Source of the DNA: Gordonia sp. (in: high G+C Gram-positive bacteria)
GTDB taxonomy: Bacteria; Actinomycetota; Actinomycetes; Mycobacteriales; Mycobacteriaceae
Assembly: GCF_012515855.1 (NCBI RefSeq)
Contig: NZ_JAAYXO010000141.1
Location: 1 to 52,202 of the forward strand
Direction of reading: 5' to 3'
Length of the DNA: 52,202 nucleotides
The notes below the pieces were generated by a model that saw nothing but the letters and a program-made list of their open reading frames with translations, was not told the origin of the DNA and did not search any database. Position 1 is the first letter of the stretch. Each line of letters begins with the position of its first letter. The position numbers and the translations under genes are program-made. Positions 28,299 to 36,478 of the stretch are shown piece after piece.

Positions 28299-29954
28299 GT
28301 GACTGACGGACCGCTCATCGTGCAATCGGATAAGACTCTCCTGCTGGAGGTCGACCACCCGGGCGCCGCCGCCGCGCGCGCGGCCATCGCCCCGTTCGCC
28401 GAGCTCGAACGCGCACCCGAGCACGTCCACACCTACCGCGTCACCCCGCTCGCCCTCTGGAATGCGCGCGCGGCGGGCCACGACGCCGAGCAGGTGGTCG
28501 ACGCCCTCGTCACCCACTCCCGCTTCCCGGTGCCGCAGCCGCTGCTGGTCGACATCGTCGACACCATGGGCCGGTTCGGCCGCCTGCAGCTGGTCAAGAG
28601 CCCCGCCCACGGACTCACCCTGGTGAGCCTCGACCGCGCGGTGCTCGAGGAGATCCTCCGCCACAAGAAGGTCTCGCCCATGCTCGGTGCGCGCATCGAC
28701 GACGACACCGTGGTGGTCCATCCCTCCGAGCGCGGGCGGCTCAAGCAGATCTTGCTGAAGGTCGGCTGGCCTGCCGAGGACCTCGCGGGCTACGTCGACG
28801 GCGAGGCCCACGACATCACGCTGGAACAGAACGACTGGCACCTGCGCGACTACCAGGAGCTCGCCGCCGACTCGTTCTGGGCGGGCGGCTCGGGCGTGGT
28901 GGTCCTGCCGTGCGGCGCAGGCAAGACGATGGTCGGCGCCGCGGCGATGGCCAAGGCCGGGGCCACCACCCTCATCCTGGTCACCAACACCGTCGCCGGG
29001 CGGCAGTGGAAGCGCGAGCTGATCGCGCGCACCTCGCTGACCGAGGACGAGATCGGCGAGTACTCCGGCGAGCGCAAGGAGATCCGGCCGGTCACCATCG
29101 CCACGTATCAGGTGATGACCCGCAAATCGAAGGGCGAGTACAAGAACCTCGACCTCTTCGACTCCCGCGACTGGGGCCTCATCATCTACGACGAGGTCCA
29201 CCTGCTTCCGGCCCCGGTGTTCCGAATGACCGCCGACCTGCAGTCGCGCCGTCGCCTCGGGCTCACCGCCACCCTGGTCCGCGAGGACGGGCGCGAGGGC
29301 GACGTCTTCAGTCTCATCGGTCCCAAACGGTACGACGCCCCGTGGAAGGACATCGAGGCGCAGGGCTGGATCGCCCCGGCCGAATGCATCGAGGTCCGGG
29401 TGACGATGACCGACGAGGAACGCCTGCAGTACGCGGTCGCCGAAGCCGAGGTGAAGTACAAGCTCTGCTCCACCGCGCATTCCAAGATCCGCGTGGTCCG
29501 GTCGATCCTCGCGCGCCATCGCGGTCAACAAACGCTGGTCATCGGCGCCTACATCGATCAGCTCGAGGAGCTCGGACGTGAACTCGACGCCCCGGTGATT
29601 CAGGGGTCGACGCGCAATGCCGAGCGAGAGAAGCTGTTCGACGCCTTCCGTCGCGGCGAGATCGAGACCCTGGTGGTCTCGAAGGTCGCCAACTTCTCCA
29701 TCGATCTCCCCGAGGCCTCCGTCGCCGTGCAGGTGTCGGGCACCTTCGGTTCCCGGCAGGAGGAGGCGCAGCGTCTCGGCCGACTGCTGCGGCCCAAGGC
29801 CGACGGCGGCCAGGCGCACTTCTACTCGGTGGTCTCTCGCGACAGTCTCGACGCCGACTACGCCGCGCACCGCCAGCGGTTCCTGGCCGAGCAGGGCTAC
29901 GCGTACCGGATCGTCGACGCCGACGACATCGTCCACGGCGGCACCGGGGATTGA
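28299..29954 (+). CDS. XPB-type DNA repair helicase
   Basis: This 551-residue SF2 helicase is orthologous to mycobacterial XPB (Rv0861c, ercc3), a 3'-5' DNA helicase. From GTG 28299 the protein starts with the family-typical TDGPLIVQSDKTLLLEV. Motifs: damage-recognition-like N-terminal region, Walker A PCGAGKT (204-210), DEVH box (298-301), LGLTATLVREDGREGD containing the XPB RED motif, and motif VI-like EEAQRLGRLLRP. GACAAT lies 7 nt before the GTG, supporting leaderless initiation. The longer frame from 28227 would translate the upstream tandem repeat and is rejected. Confidence 0.95.
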   Translation: MTDGPLIVQSDKTLLLEVDHPGAAAARAAIAPFAELERAPEHVHTYRVTPLALWNARAAGHDAEQVVDALVTHSRFPVPQPLLVDIVDTMGRFGRLQLVKSPAHGLTLVSLDRAVLEEILRHKKVSPMLGARIDDDTVVVHPSERGRLKQILLKVGWPAEDLAGYVDGEAHDITLEQNDWHLRDYQELAADSFWAGGSGVVVLPCGAGKTMVGAAAMAKAGATTLILVTNTVAGRQWKRELIARTSLTEDEIGEYSGERKEIRPVTIATYQVMTRKSKGEYKNLDLFDSRDWGLIIYDEVHLLPAPVFRMTADLQSRRRLGLTATLVREDGREGDVFSLIGPKRYDAPWKDIEAQGWIAPAECIEVRVTMTDEERLQYAVAEAEVKYKLCSTAHSKIRVVRSILARHRGQQTLVIGAYIDQLEELGRELDAPVIQGSTRNAEREKLFDAFRRGEIETLVVSKVANFSIDLPEASVAVQVSGTFGSRQEEAQRLGRLLRPKADGGQAHFYSVVSRDSLDADYAAHRQRFLAEQGYAYRIVDADDIVHGGTGD

Positions 29955-29987
29955 CCCGATCCGGTCGGCGTATGCCAACCTGAACCC

Positions 29988-31157
29988 ATGCCCCTCGTCG
30001 ATCGCATGCGCCCGTTCACCTCGACCATCTTCGCCGAGATGTCAGCCCTCGCGGTTCAGCACGACGCGATCAACCTCGGGCAGGGCTTCCCCGACACCGA
30101 CGGTCCGGCGTCGATGCTGGCCGCGGCCGTCGACGCCATCAACGGCGGCGACAACCAGTACCCGCCCGGCATCGGCGTCCCCGCGCTGCGCCACGCGATC
30201 GTCGAGCACGAGCGCGCGGAGTACGGCTTCGATCTCGACCCGGACTCCCAGGTCCTGGTGACGGTCGGCGCCACCGAAGCCATCTCCGGTGCGCTGCTGG
30301 GCCTAGTGGAACCCGGCCGGGAAGTGGTGATGATCGAGCCCTACTACGACTCCTACGCGGCCTGCGTCGCGCTGGCCGGCGGGCTGCGGAAGACGGTCCC
30401 GCTGGTACCCGACGGCGACGGCTTCGTCCTCGACCGCGACGCCCTCGCCGCCGCCTTCAGCCCCAATACCGCCGCGGTGCTGGTCAATTCACCGCACAAT
30501 CCGACCGGAACGGTCCTCGGCGACGACGACCTCGCGGAGATCGCCCGTCTCGCGATCGAACACGACGTCGTCGTGATCTCCGACGAGGTGTACGAGCACC
30601 TGCTGTTCGACGGGCGCGTGCAGCGCCCGATCTCGTCCCTGCCCGGGATGGCCGAGCGCACACTGCGCATCTCGAGTGCGGCCAAGACCTTCAGCTGTAC
30701 CGGATGGAAGGTCGGCTGGCTCACCGGTCCCGCCGATCTCGTCGCCGCGGCGCGCGCGGCCAAACAGTTCCTCAGTTACGTCGGCAGCGGCCCGTTTCAG
30801 CCTGCGGTCGCGCACGCGCTGCGCCATGAGATGGACTGGGCCCGCCGCAACGCGGCCGAGCTCCAACGCAAGCGGAGCGTGCTGTCGGAGGCGCTCCGGA
30901 CCGCAGGCTTCGACGTTCATCGCAGCGAGGCAGGCTACTTCGTCTGCGCCGACCCGCGTCCGCTCGGCTACTCCGACGGCGCGGAGTTCTGCCGCACGCT
31001 GCCCACCGAGGTCGGCGTGGCCGCCGTCCCGGTCAGCGCCTTCGTCGACGACACCGCGTCGTGGCAGCACCTGGTGCGCTTCGCCTTCTGCAAGCGCGAC
31101 GAGGTGATCGCGGAGGCCGCCCGACGTCTGCGAAACCTCGGAACCGCCGGATCTTAA
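29988..31157 (+). CDS. dapC: N-succinyldiaminopimelate aminotransferase
   Basis: This 389-residue fold-type I PLP aminotransferase is close along its whole length to M. tuberculosis DapC (Rv0858c), an enzyme of the succinylase branch of lysine/meso-DAP synthesis. Motifs: NLGQGFPDTDGP near 29-40, NQYPPGIGVPALR, VNSPHNPTG near 166-174, SDEVYEHL and SSAAKTFSCTGWK with the PLP lysine K233; the C-terminal FCKRD is conserved. The start is supported by CAACCT 6 nt upstream. It sits just downstream of XPB, as in mycobacteria. A related kynurenine/methionine aminotransferase activity cannot be excluded. Confidence 0.88.
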   Translation: MPLVDRMRPFTSTIFAEMSALAVQHDAINLGQGFPDTDGPASMLAAAVDAINGGDNQYPPGIGVPALRHAIVEHERAEYGFDLDPDSQVLVTVGATEAISGALLGLVEPGREVVMIEPYYDSYAACVALAGGLRKTVPLVPDGDGFVLDRDALAAAFSPNTAAVLVNSPHNPTGTVLGDDDLAEIARLAIEHDVVVISDEVYEHLLFDGRVQRPISSLPGMAERTLRISSAAKTFSCTGWKVGWLTGPADLVAAARAAKQFLSYVGSGPFQPAVAHALRHEMDWARRNAAELQRKRSVLSEALRTAGFDVHRSEAGYFVCADPRPLGYSDGAEFCRTLPTEVGVAAVPVSAFVDDTASWQHLVRFAFCKRDEVIAEAARRLRNLGTAGS

Positions 31158-31204
31158 CCGCCCACCTCTAGCACATACGTTCGAACAAGCGTTACGCTGT
31201 CTGC

Positions 31205-31855
31205 ATGACCACCGGCGTACAGGCATCGCTGTTCGATGCGATCGACCACACCGCGCCCACCGGCGCGGCGTCATCGAGCCTGGGGCGCCTCGACGCGGGT
31301 GTCGTCCACCACCGACTGACCCGGGGTGCCTGGGTCGACGTCCGACCCGGATGGGTCAGCGGGTCGCTCGCGGTGTTCGACGCCCTGCGCACCGACGTCC
31401 CGTGGCGTGCCGAGCAGCGCCAGATGTACGAGCGCATGCTTCCCGTGCCGCGCCTGCTGTCGTTCTACGACCGCGGCGCTCCCCTGCCGCACCCCCTGCT
31501 GGCGCGCGCCCGCGACGAACTCAGCCGCCACTACCGGGCGTGCCTGCCGGAGGGGTTCGCGACCTCCGGCCTCGCGCTGTACCGGGACGGCGCGGACAGC
31601 GTCGCCTGGCACGGCGATCGCATCGGCCGCAGCCGCGACACCGACACGCTGATCGCGATCGTGTCGCTCGGTTCGCCCCGCACCCTGCTGATGCGACCGC
31701 GCGGCGGCGGATCGTCACGCAAGTTCGTGCTCGGGTCCGGCGACCTCCTGGTGATGGGCGGCAGCTGCCAGCGCACCTGGGATCACGCCGTCCCGAAGGC
31801 GGCGGGCGCCGGGCCGCGGATCAGCGTCCAGTTCCGACCGCACGGCGTGCGGTAG
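31205..31855 (+). CDS. alkB: AlkB-type DNA dioxygenase
   Basis: This Fe(II)/2-oxoglutarate-dependent enzyme reverses N-alkyl base damage such as 1-methyladenine. The 216-residue protein has WHGDRIG (HxD iron ligands), a distal His in TWDHAVPK and the 2-oxoglutarate Arg in GPRISVQFRPH. TACGCT lies 6 nt before the ATG (leaderless). A TCGAAC half-site of the actinobacterial SOS box occurs upstream (near 31181), but its second half is poor. It is 47 bp downstream of dapC. Confidence 0.9.
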   Translation: MTTGVQASLFDAIDHTAPTGAASSSLGRLDAGVVHHRLTRGAWVDVRPGWVSGSLAVFDALRTDVPWRAEQRQMYERMLPVPRLLSFYDRGAPLPHPLLARARDELSRHYRACLPEGFATSGLALYRDGADSVAWHGDRIGRSRDTDTLIAIVSLGSPRTLLMRPRGGGSSRKFVLGSGDLLVMGGSCQRTWDHAVPKAAGAGPRISVQFRPHGVR

Positions 31856-31863
31856 CCCGCGGC

Positions 31864-32733
31864 TCAGACCTCGATGGTCACTCCGGTCAGCTTCTCCGAC
31901 GCCTCCCACAGCCGGTCGCGGACCGCCTGATTGTCGGCCACCCCGCGATAGCGCGCCGACGACGGCCCGCCGCGCAGGACCATGCTCGGACCCCAGTAGC
32001 TGCCGGTCGGCACGTCTTCGGTCGCCGCGTACACCGCCGGCAGCGCCCCGCGATCGGCGGTCTGCCCGACGCGCAGCAGGGCGCCGGCCTTCATCAGGTA
32101 GTCGACGGCGGTCTCGGAGTGCATCATCAGGTCGGTCGTCGCGTAGCCGGGATGCGCCACCACCGATCGCAGGGGCGACCCCGCGGCCGTGAGCCGGCGC
32201 GCAAGTTCTTGTGCGAAGACCAGATTCGCCAGCTTCGAGTCGCCGTAGGCGGTCCAGCGGTTGTAGCGGCGTCGTTCCCAGTTGAGGTCGTCGGGGTGGA
32301 TGCTGCCGATCAGATGCGCAAGCGACGACAGCGTGACGACACGATCGGTCACCTTGGGCAGCAGCAATCCGTTGAGGGCGAAGTGCCCGAGATGGTTGGT
32401 CCCCATCTGCATCTCGAAGCCGTCGACGGTCCGACTCATCGGCAGCGCCATGACGCCGGCGTTGTTGATCAGGACGTCGACGGAGTCCACCGTGTCCGCG
32501 AACTCCCGCACCGACGAGAGGTCGGCCAGATCCAAATGCGCGATCGAGGCCGCGGATCCGATCTGGTTCGCCACAACGGCGGCCTTGTCGAGGTTGCGGC
32601 AGGCCATCGTCACGTGCGCGCCCGCGGCGGCCAGCACTTTGGCCATCTCCGCGCCGATGCCGCTGTTGGCACCGGTGATCACATACCGGCGGCCGGTCTG
32701 GTCAGGAATACGGTCGACTGACCATCCACCCAT
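31864..32733 (-). CDS. short-chain dehydrogenase/reductase
   Basis: This 289-residue SDR has TGANSGIGAEMAK (TGxxxGIG cofactor motif), DLADLSSVR, NNAGVMALP, and the catalytic YGDSK (YxxxK) after TAY, as in retinol-dehydrogenase-like 'extended classical' SDRs. ATG 32733 fits the GGAAAGGA ribosome site better than GTG 32739, which overlaps the cyclase stop by 4 bp. The two genes are probably translationally coupled. The substrate is unknown; a ketone, lipid or sterol is possible. Confidence 0.88.
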   Translation of the reverse strand: MGGWSVDRIPDQTGRRYVITGANSGIGAEMAKVLAAAGAHVTMACRNLDKAAVVANQIGSAASIAHLDLADLSSVREFADTVDSVDVLINNAGVMALPMSRTVDGFEMQMGTNHLGHFALNGLLLPKVTDRVVTLSSLAHLIGSIHPDDLNWERRRYNRWTAYGDSKLANLVFAQELARRLTAAGSPLRSVVAHPGYATTDLMMHSETAVDYLMKAGALLRVGQTADRGALPAVYAATEDVPTGSYWGPSMVLRGGPSSARYRGVADNQAVRDRLWEASEKLTGVTIEV

Positions 32734-32735
32734 CG

Positions 32736-34463
32736 TCACTGTTCCTTTCCTGGGGCCCTGTCGGGCCGATCGCGCGACATGGCGAACTTCACCAGGTCAG
32801 AAAGCACACTACCGAGCGACGGCGGCTCGGCACGGATCAGGAGTTCCCGCGGCGCAAAGACTTCGGTGGCCTCGGGGCGCCCGCGCAGCGTCACGCGGTC
32901 GACGCGACGCCATCGCGCGGCCTCCTCCTCGCCCGCGGCTTCGATCGCCCGCCCGCTGGCGTAGATCGGCGAGTAGCCTTCCTTCGCTCGGTCGGACAGG
33001 CGGGCGCTCTCGTTCACCGGATCGCCGATCACCGTGTACTCGTAGCGCGTTCGGGCACCGATGTTGCCCGCGAACACCTGGCCGCACGAGATGCCCATGC
33101 CCCATTCCAGCGGCAGCTTCTCGCCGAGCGCCTCGCCCAGGGCCCGCCCGGCGGCGAGCGCCGACTCGACGGCGTTGTCGAGCTTCTCGGGCGCACCGAA
33201 CACCATCAGGGCGGCGTCGCCCTCGAACTTGTTGATGAAGCCGCCGTGCTCTTCGACCACCTCGGCGACGATCGAGAAGAACGCGTTGAGCACCACCGCC
33301 GTCTCCCGCGGATCACGGCGCGCGGCAAACGAAGTCGACCCGGTGATGTCGACGAAGATCACGGCGACGTCGGCGTTCGCGCCGACCAGTTCGCCGCCGT
33401 GCTCCAGGGCCAGGTCGGCGACGCCGACGCCCACGTGCCGGGAGAAGATCTCGCGCATCCGATCGCGCTCCTCCAGGCCGTCGAGCATGGCGTTGACGCC
33501 GTTCTGCAGCACGCCGATCTCCGAGGAGTCGTAGACCGCGACGCGGCGCGACAGATCGCCTTCACTCGCCGCCTGGACCACATCGGTCATCTCGTTGAGC
33601 GGATCGCGGAACGCGCGTCCCACGAGTCCCACCACACGGCCGCCGGAGGCCAAGGCGATGAACGCGAGAAAGGCCACGGGCCAGTCGAACTTGCCGTCGA
33701 CCTCCGGAACCAGATCCAGAACCCGACCGATGATGATCGAGAGCATGCCGACCATCGGCACGGCCGACGACACCAGCCAGATCACCAGCATGCGTTCGCG
33801 GACGCCGTGCATCGCGTACTGCATCGCGCGGCCGCCGAGCGCTAGCACCACGAGTGGTCGGACCGCGCTTTCGATGAACATGTAGTTGAGGCAGGCCGAG
33901 GTGGTGGCTGCGAACACGAACGCCACCAGAATCGCCAGCAGAAAGAATGGGCGGGCGCCCGAGACGATCACGTAGACCACGTAGGCCGCCAGCCACCCGG
34001 AGAGGTCGGCGTAGACCACCCTCATCGGGATCACTTGGACCTGGCGGCGTCGCTCGTCGTCGGCCGCCGTCCCGGCGATGAACCACTCCACCTGCGGTCG
34101 TAGGAACAGCAGCGAGATCCCGATGCTCACGAGCAGACCGACGATCGTGGAGAGCAGCACCGCCAGCATCCCGGGGTCGTCGACTCCCGCATGCAAGGTG
34201 AGGTCACCGCCGGTGAACGCCAAGAACACCGCGATGAAGGTCTCGATGCTGATGAGGATCTTGGCGCCGCCCATGATCGCGCCACCGAGAATGAGCGCTC
34301 GCACCACCACGCCGCGCCTGGTCGGCACGTCCATCTCGCGCCACTCCTTGGCGACCCGATCGCTGCCGCCGTCGACCAGGTGGCCGCCGAAGTAGGCGAC
34401 CTTGAGCCGCCGGTCTATCCAGTCGGCGAAACGGTGCAGTTCCGCGCGCGTGTTGTCACGCAA
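32736..34463 (-). CDS. membrane-bound class III adenylate cyclase with HAMP
   Basis: This 575-residue protein has about six N-terminal membrane segments (60-275), a HAMP domain (about 283-335) and a class III cyclase domain (about 362-545), like mycobacterial Rv1318c-Rv1320c and Rv3645. All catalytic residues are visible: metal Asp D372 in VDITGST and D416 in NKFEGDAALMVFG, adenine-specifying K412 and D481 (YTVIGDP), and the transition-state pair in NESARL (N484, R488). It should make cAMP. The TTG start is unusual but follows GGAGGTGAT, complementary to the 16S 3' end, at good spacing. The gene could feed the CRP-type site at rpf. Confidence 0.9.
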   Translation of the reverse strand: MRDNTRAELHRFADWIDRRLKVAYFGGHLVDGGSDRVAKEWREMDVPTRRGVVVRALILGGAIMGGAKILISIETFIAVFLAFTGGDLTLHAGVDDPGMLAVLLSTIVGLLVSIGISLLFLRPQVEWFIAGTAADDERRRQVQVIPMRVVYADLSGWLAAYVVYVIVSGARPFFLLAILVAFVFAATTSACLNYMFIESAVRPLVVLALGGRAMQYAMHGVRERMLVIWLVSSAVPMVGMLSIIIGRVLDLVPEVDGKFDWPVAFLAFIALASGGRVVGLVGRAFRDPLNEMTDVVQAASEGDLSRRVAVYDSSEIGVLQNGVNAMLDGLEERDRMREIFSRHVGVGVADLALEHGGELVGANADVAVIFVDITGSTSFAARRDPRETAVVLNAFFSIVAEVVEEHGGFINKFEGDAALMVFGAPEKLDNAVESALAAGRALGEALGEKLPLEWGMGISCGQVFAGNIGARTRYEYTVIGDPVNESARLSDRAKEGYSPIYASGRAIEAAGEEEAARWRRVDRVTLRGRPEATEVFAPRELLIRAEPPSLGSVLSDLVKFAMSRDRPDRAPGKEQ

Positions 34464-34469
34464 AAGAAA

Positions 34470-34524
34470 TCACCTCCCGGCCGCGGTGGAATCTCACTGA
34501 GATTACCCAACGACCGGGAGGTGA
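34470..34524 (-). promoter_or_regulatory. hairpin sequestering the cyclase ribosome-binding site
   Basis: TCACCTCCCGG (34470-34480) and CCGGGAGGTGA (34514-34524) are perfect 11-bp complementary arms. In the leftward transcript the 3' arm is the cyclase Shine-Dalgarno and is followed by TTTCTTTT. The element could therefore be the yceI terminator, a translational switch, or both. A second small hairpin (AATCTCA-C-TGAGATT, 34490-34504) sits in the loop. Confidence 0.7.
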
Positions 34525-34537
34525 CGGGACTTGTGCG

Positions 34538-35092
34538 TCAGGCAGCCTGCAGCGCCTCAATCTCCAGGGTGATGGTGATCTTGTCGCCGACGACCGATCC
34601 GCCGGTCTCCAGCGGCATCTCGATGTCGATGCCGAAGTCCTTGCGGTTGATGACGGTGGTGGCCTCGAAGCCGGCAACGGCGCCCTGGCCCATGCCCGGG
34701 TTCACACCGTTGAACTCCATCTTGAGGGTGACCGGCTTGGTGACGCCCTTGAGGGTGAAGTCACCGGTGAGCTCGTAATCGCCGCCCTTGGCGACGACGC
34801 CGGTCGAGACGAAGGTCGCGGTCGGGAACTTCTCAGCGTGGAAGAAGTCGGCCGACTTGATGTGGCCGTCGCGCTGCTCGTTGCGGGTGTTGATCGAGGT
34901 CACGTCGATTTCAGCCTGCACCGAAGGGGTGCCATCCTCGGCGATGGTGATGCTGCCCGAGAAGGTGTCGAACACGCCGCGGACCTTCGAGACCATCAGG
35001 TGGCGGACCGAGAAGCCGACGGTCGAGTGAGCGGTGTCGATGTTCCAGACGCCGGCGGTCAGGTCGGTGGGGGTGACGGTTGCAGTGGTCAT
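34538..35092 (-). CDS. YceI-family lipocalin-like protein
   Basis: This 184-residue YceI-family protein is an extended beta-barrel that binds isoprenoid-like lipids in characterised members. Signatures are GVWNIDTAHSTVGFSVRHLMVSKVRG at the N-terminus, SINTRNEQRDGHIKSADFFHAEKFPTATF and GDFTLKGVTKPVTL. There is no signal peptide, so it is cytoplasmic or exported by another route. AAGGAG precedes the ATG. It is upstream of the cyclase gene on the same strand, separated by the SD-containing hairpin. Confidence 0.92.
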   Translation of the reverse strand: MTTATVTPTDLTAGVWNIDTAHSTVGFSVRHLMVSKVRGVFDTFSGSITIAEDGTPSVQAEIDVTSINTRNEQRDGHIKSADFFHAEKFPTATFVSTGVVAKGGDYELTGDFTLKGVTKPVTLKMEFNGVNPGMGQGAVAGFEATTVINRKDFGIDIEMPLETGGSVVGDKITITLEIEALQAA

Positions 35093-35294
35093 TGCATTCT
35101 CCTTGGAGTCGGGGTGAAGTTGTTCAGATTTGAAGTTTTCATGGGCGCTTCATCGCCACACGAACAGCATAACCGGACCGCGGTCCGTTTGATTCCGAAT
35201 GTGTCCACGATCACAGTTCGCTCGCGTCCCACTAGAGACCGCACACCCCGACTCTTCGCTGCACCACGCCCCGGAACTGTGGGAGAGTGCTCCC

Positions 35295-36458
35295 ATGAAA
35301 GCTGTTGTGTGCCAGGAAGGGACGCTCGACGTCCGCGAAGTCGCGAAGCCCGAGCCCGGACCCGGGCATGTGCTGATCAAGGTGCTGCGCGCCGGGATCT
35401 GCGGGTCCGACCTGCACGCTCGCACGCACGGCGACGTGGTGGCCGACATCGGGGAGCAGGTCGGCTACGACCACTTCATGCGCCCGGCGCACGCGGTGGT
35501 GATGGGGCACGAGTTCGTCGGCGAGGTGGTCTCGTACGGACCCAAGTGCCGCAAGCGGTGGAAGCCGGGGACGCCGGTGGTCGCGATGCCGTTGATCCGG
35601 CACGACGGCGAAGTCGAGATGGTTGGACTGTCGGCCAACGCGCCCGGTGCCTACGCGGAGTACCTGCTGATCCAGGAGGACCTCGCCATGCCGGTGCCCG
35701 ACGGCCTCAGCGCCGACCTCGCCGCCCTGACCGAACCGCTCGCCGTCGCACACCATGCCGTGCGCCGCGGCGAGGTCAACAAGCGCGACGTGGCGGTGGT
35801 GGTCGGCTGCGGCCCGATCGGTCTCGCGGTGATCCTGATGCTGAAGGCCGCGGGGGTCAAGAAGATGGTGGCGAGCGACCTGTCGGAGATGCGCCGCAGC
35901 CTCGCGCTCGAATGCGGCGCCGACGTGGTGGTCGACCCCGCGGTCGACAGCCCCTGGGACGCGGTTCCCGCGCAGGACAAATACTTCACTCGGGCCGGCG
36001 ACCTCTTCGCCGTCGCCTTCGACGCGATGCACACGCTGCAGACCGTGCCGGGAATCCCCTGGTGGCGGTTGATGGGCATGGCCGACAAGCTGGCACTGAC
36101 CCCGCGGGGGCCGGTGGTCTTCGAGTGCGTCGGCGTCCCCGGAATCATCGACAATCTGGTCGCCACCGCACCGTTCCGGTCACGCGTCGTGGTGGTCGGC
36201 GTGTGCATGGAGCCCGACACCTTCGCGCCCGCGATGGCGAGCAACAAGGAGATCGACCTGCGCTTCGTGTTCGGCTACGACCCCGCGGAGTTCCGCAACA
36301 CCTTGCACATGATCGCGGCCGGAAAGGTGAAGCCCCAGCCGCTCCTGACCGGGACGGTCGGCCTCGCCGGCACCGCAGCGGCGTTCGACGCCCTCGCCTC
36401 GGCTCAGCACCACGCAAAGGTCCTCATCGACCCGCAGAGCGCCGCGGTCGCACCGTAG
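35295..36458 (+). CDS. zinc-dependent alcohol dehydrogenase-like protein
   Basis: This 387-residue medium-chain dehydrogenase has GICGSDLHART (catalytic zinc Cys/His region) near 34-44, GHEFVGEV near 73-80, and a Rossmann fold at VVVGCGPIGLAVILMLKAAGVKKMVASD. The structural-zinc lobe with four Cys is missing (only one Cys after GHE), so at most the catalytic zinc is kept. An inserted aromatic-rich stretch (MHTLQTVPGIPWWRLMG) follows the fold. The ATG is embedded in a 6-bp hairpin (TGGGAG-AGTG-CTCCCA). The substrate is unknown. Confidence 0.88.
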   Translation: MKAVVCQEGTLDVREVAKPEPGPGHVLIKVLRAGICGSDLHARTHGDVVADIGEQVGYDHFMRPAHAVVMGHEFVGEVVSYGPKCRKRWKPGTPVVAMPLIRHDGEVEMVGLSANAPGAYAEYLLIQEDLAMPVPDGLSADLAALTEPLAVAHHAVRRGEVNKRDVAVVVGCGPIGLAVILMLKAAGVKKMVASDLSEMRRSLALECGADVVVDPAVDSPWDAVPAQDKYFTRAGDLFAVAFDAMHTLQTVPGIPWWRLMGMADKLALTPRGPVVFECVGVPGIIDNLVATAPFRSRVVVVGVCMEPDTFAPAMASNKEIDLRFVFGYDPAEFRNTLHMIAAGKVKPQPLLTGTVGLAGTAAAFDALASAQHHAKVLIDPQSAAVAP

Positions 36459-36478
36459 GTGCGACGCGGCGCCGCCGG

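Noticed and set aside
31178-31200. LexA/SOS box before alkB
   Set aside because: TCGAAC is present, but the second half (GTTACG) matches GTTCGA only at GTT, so I do not call it.
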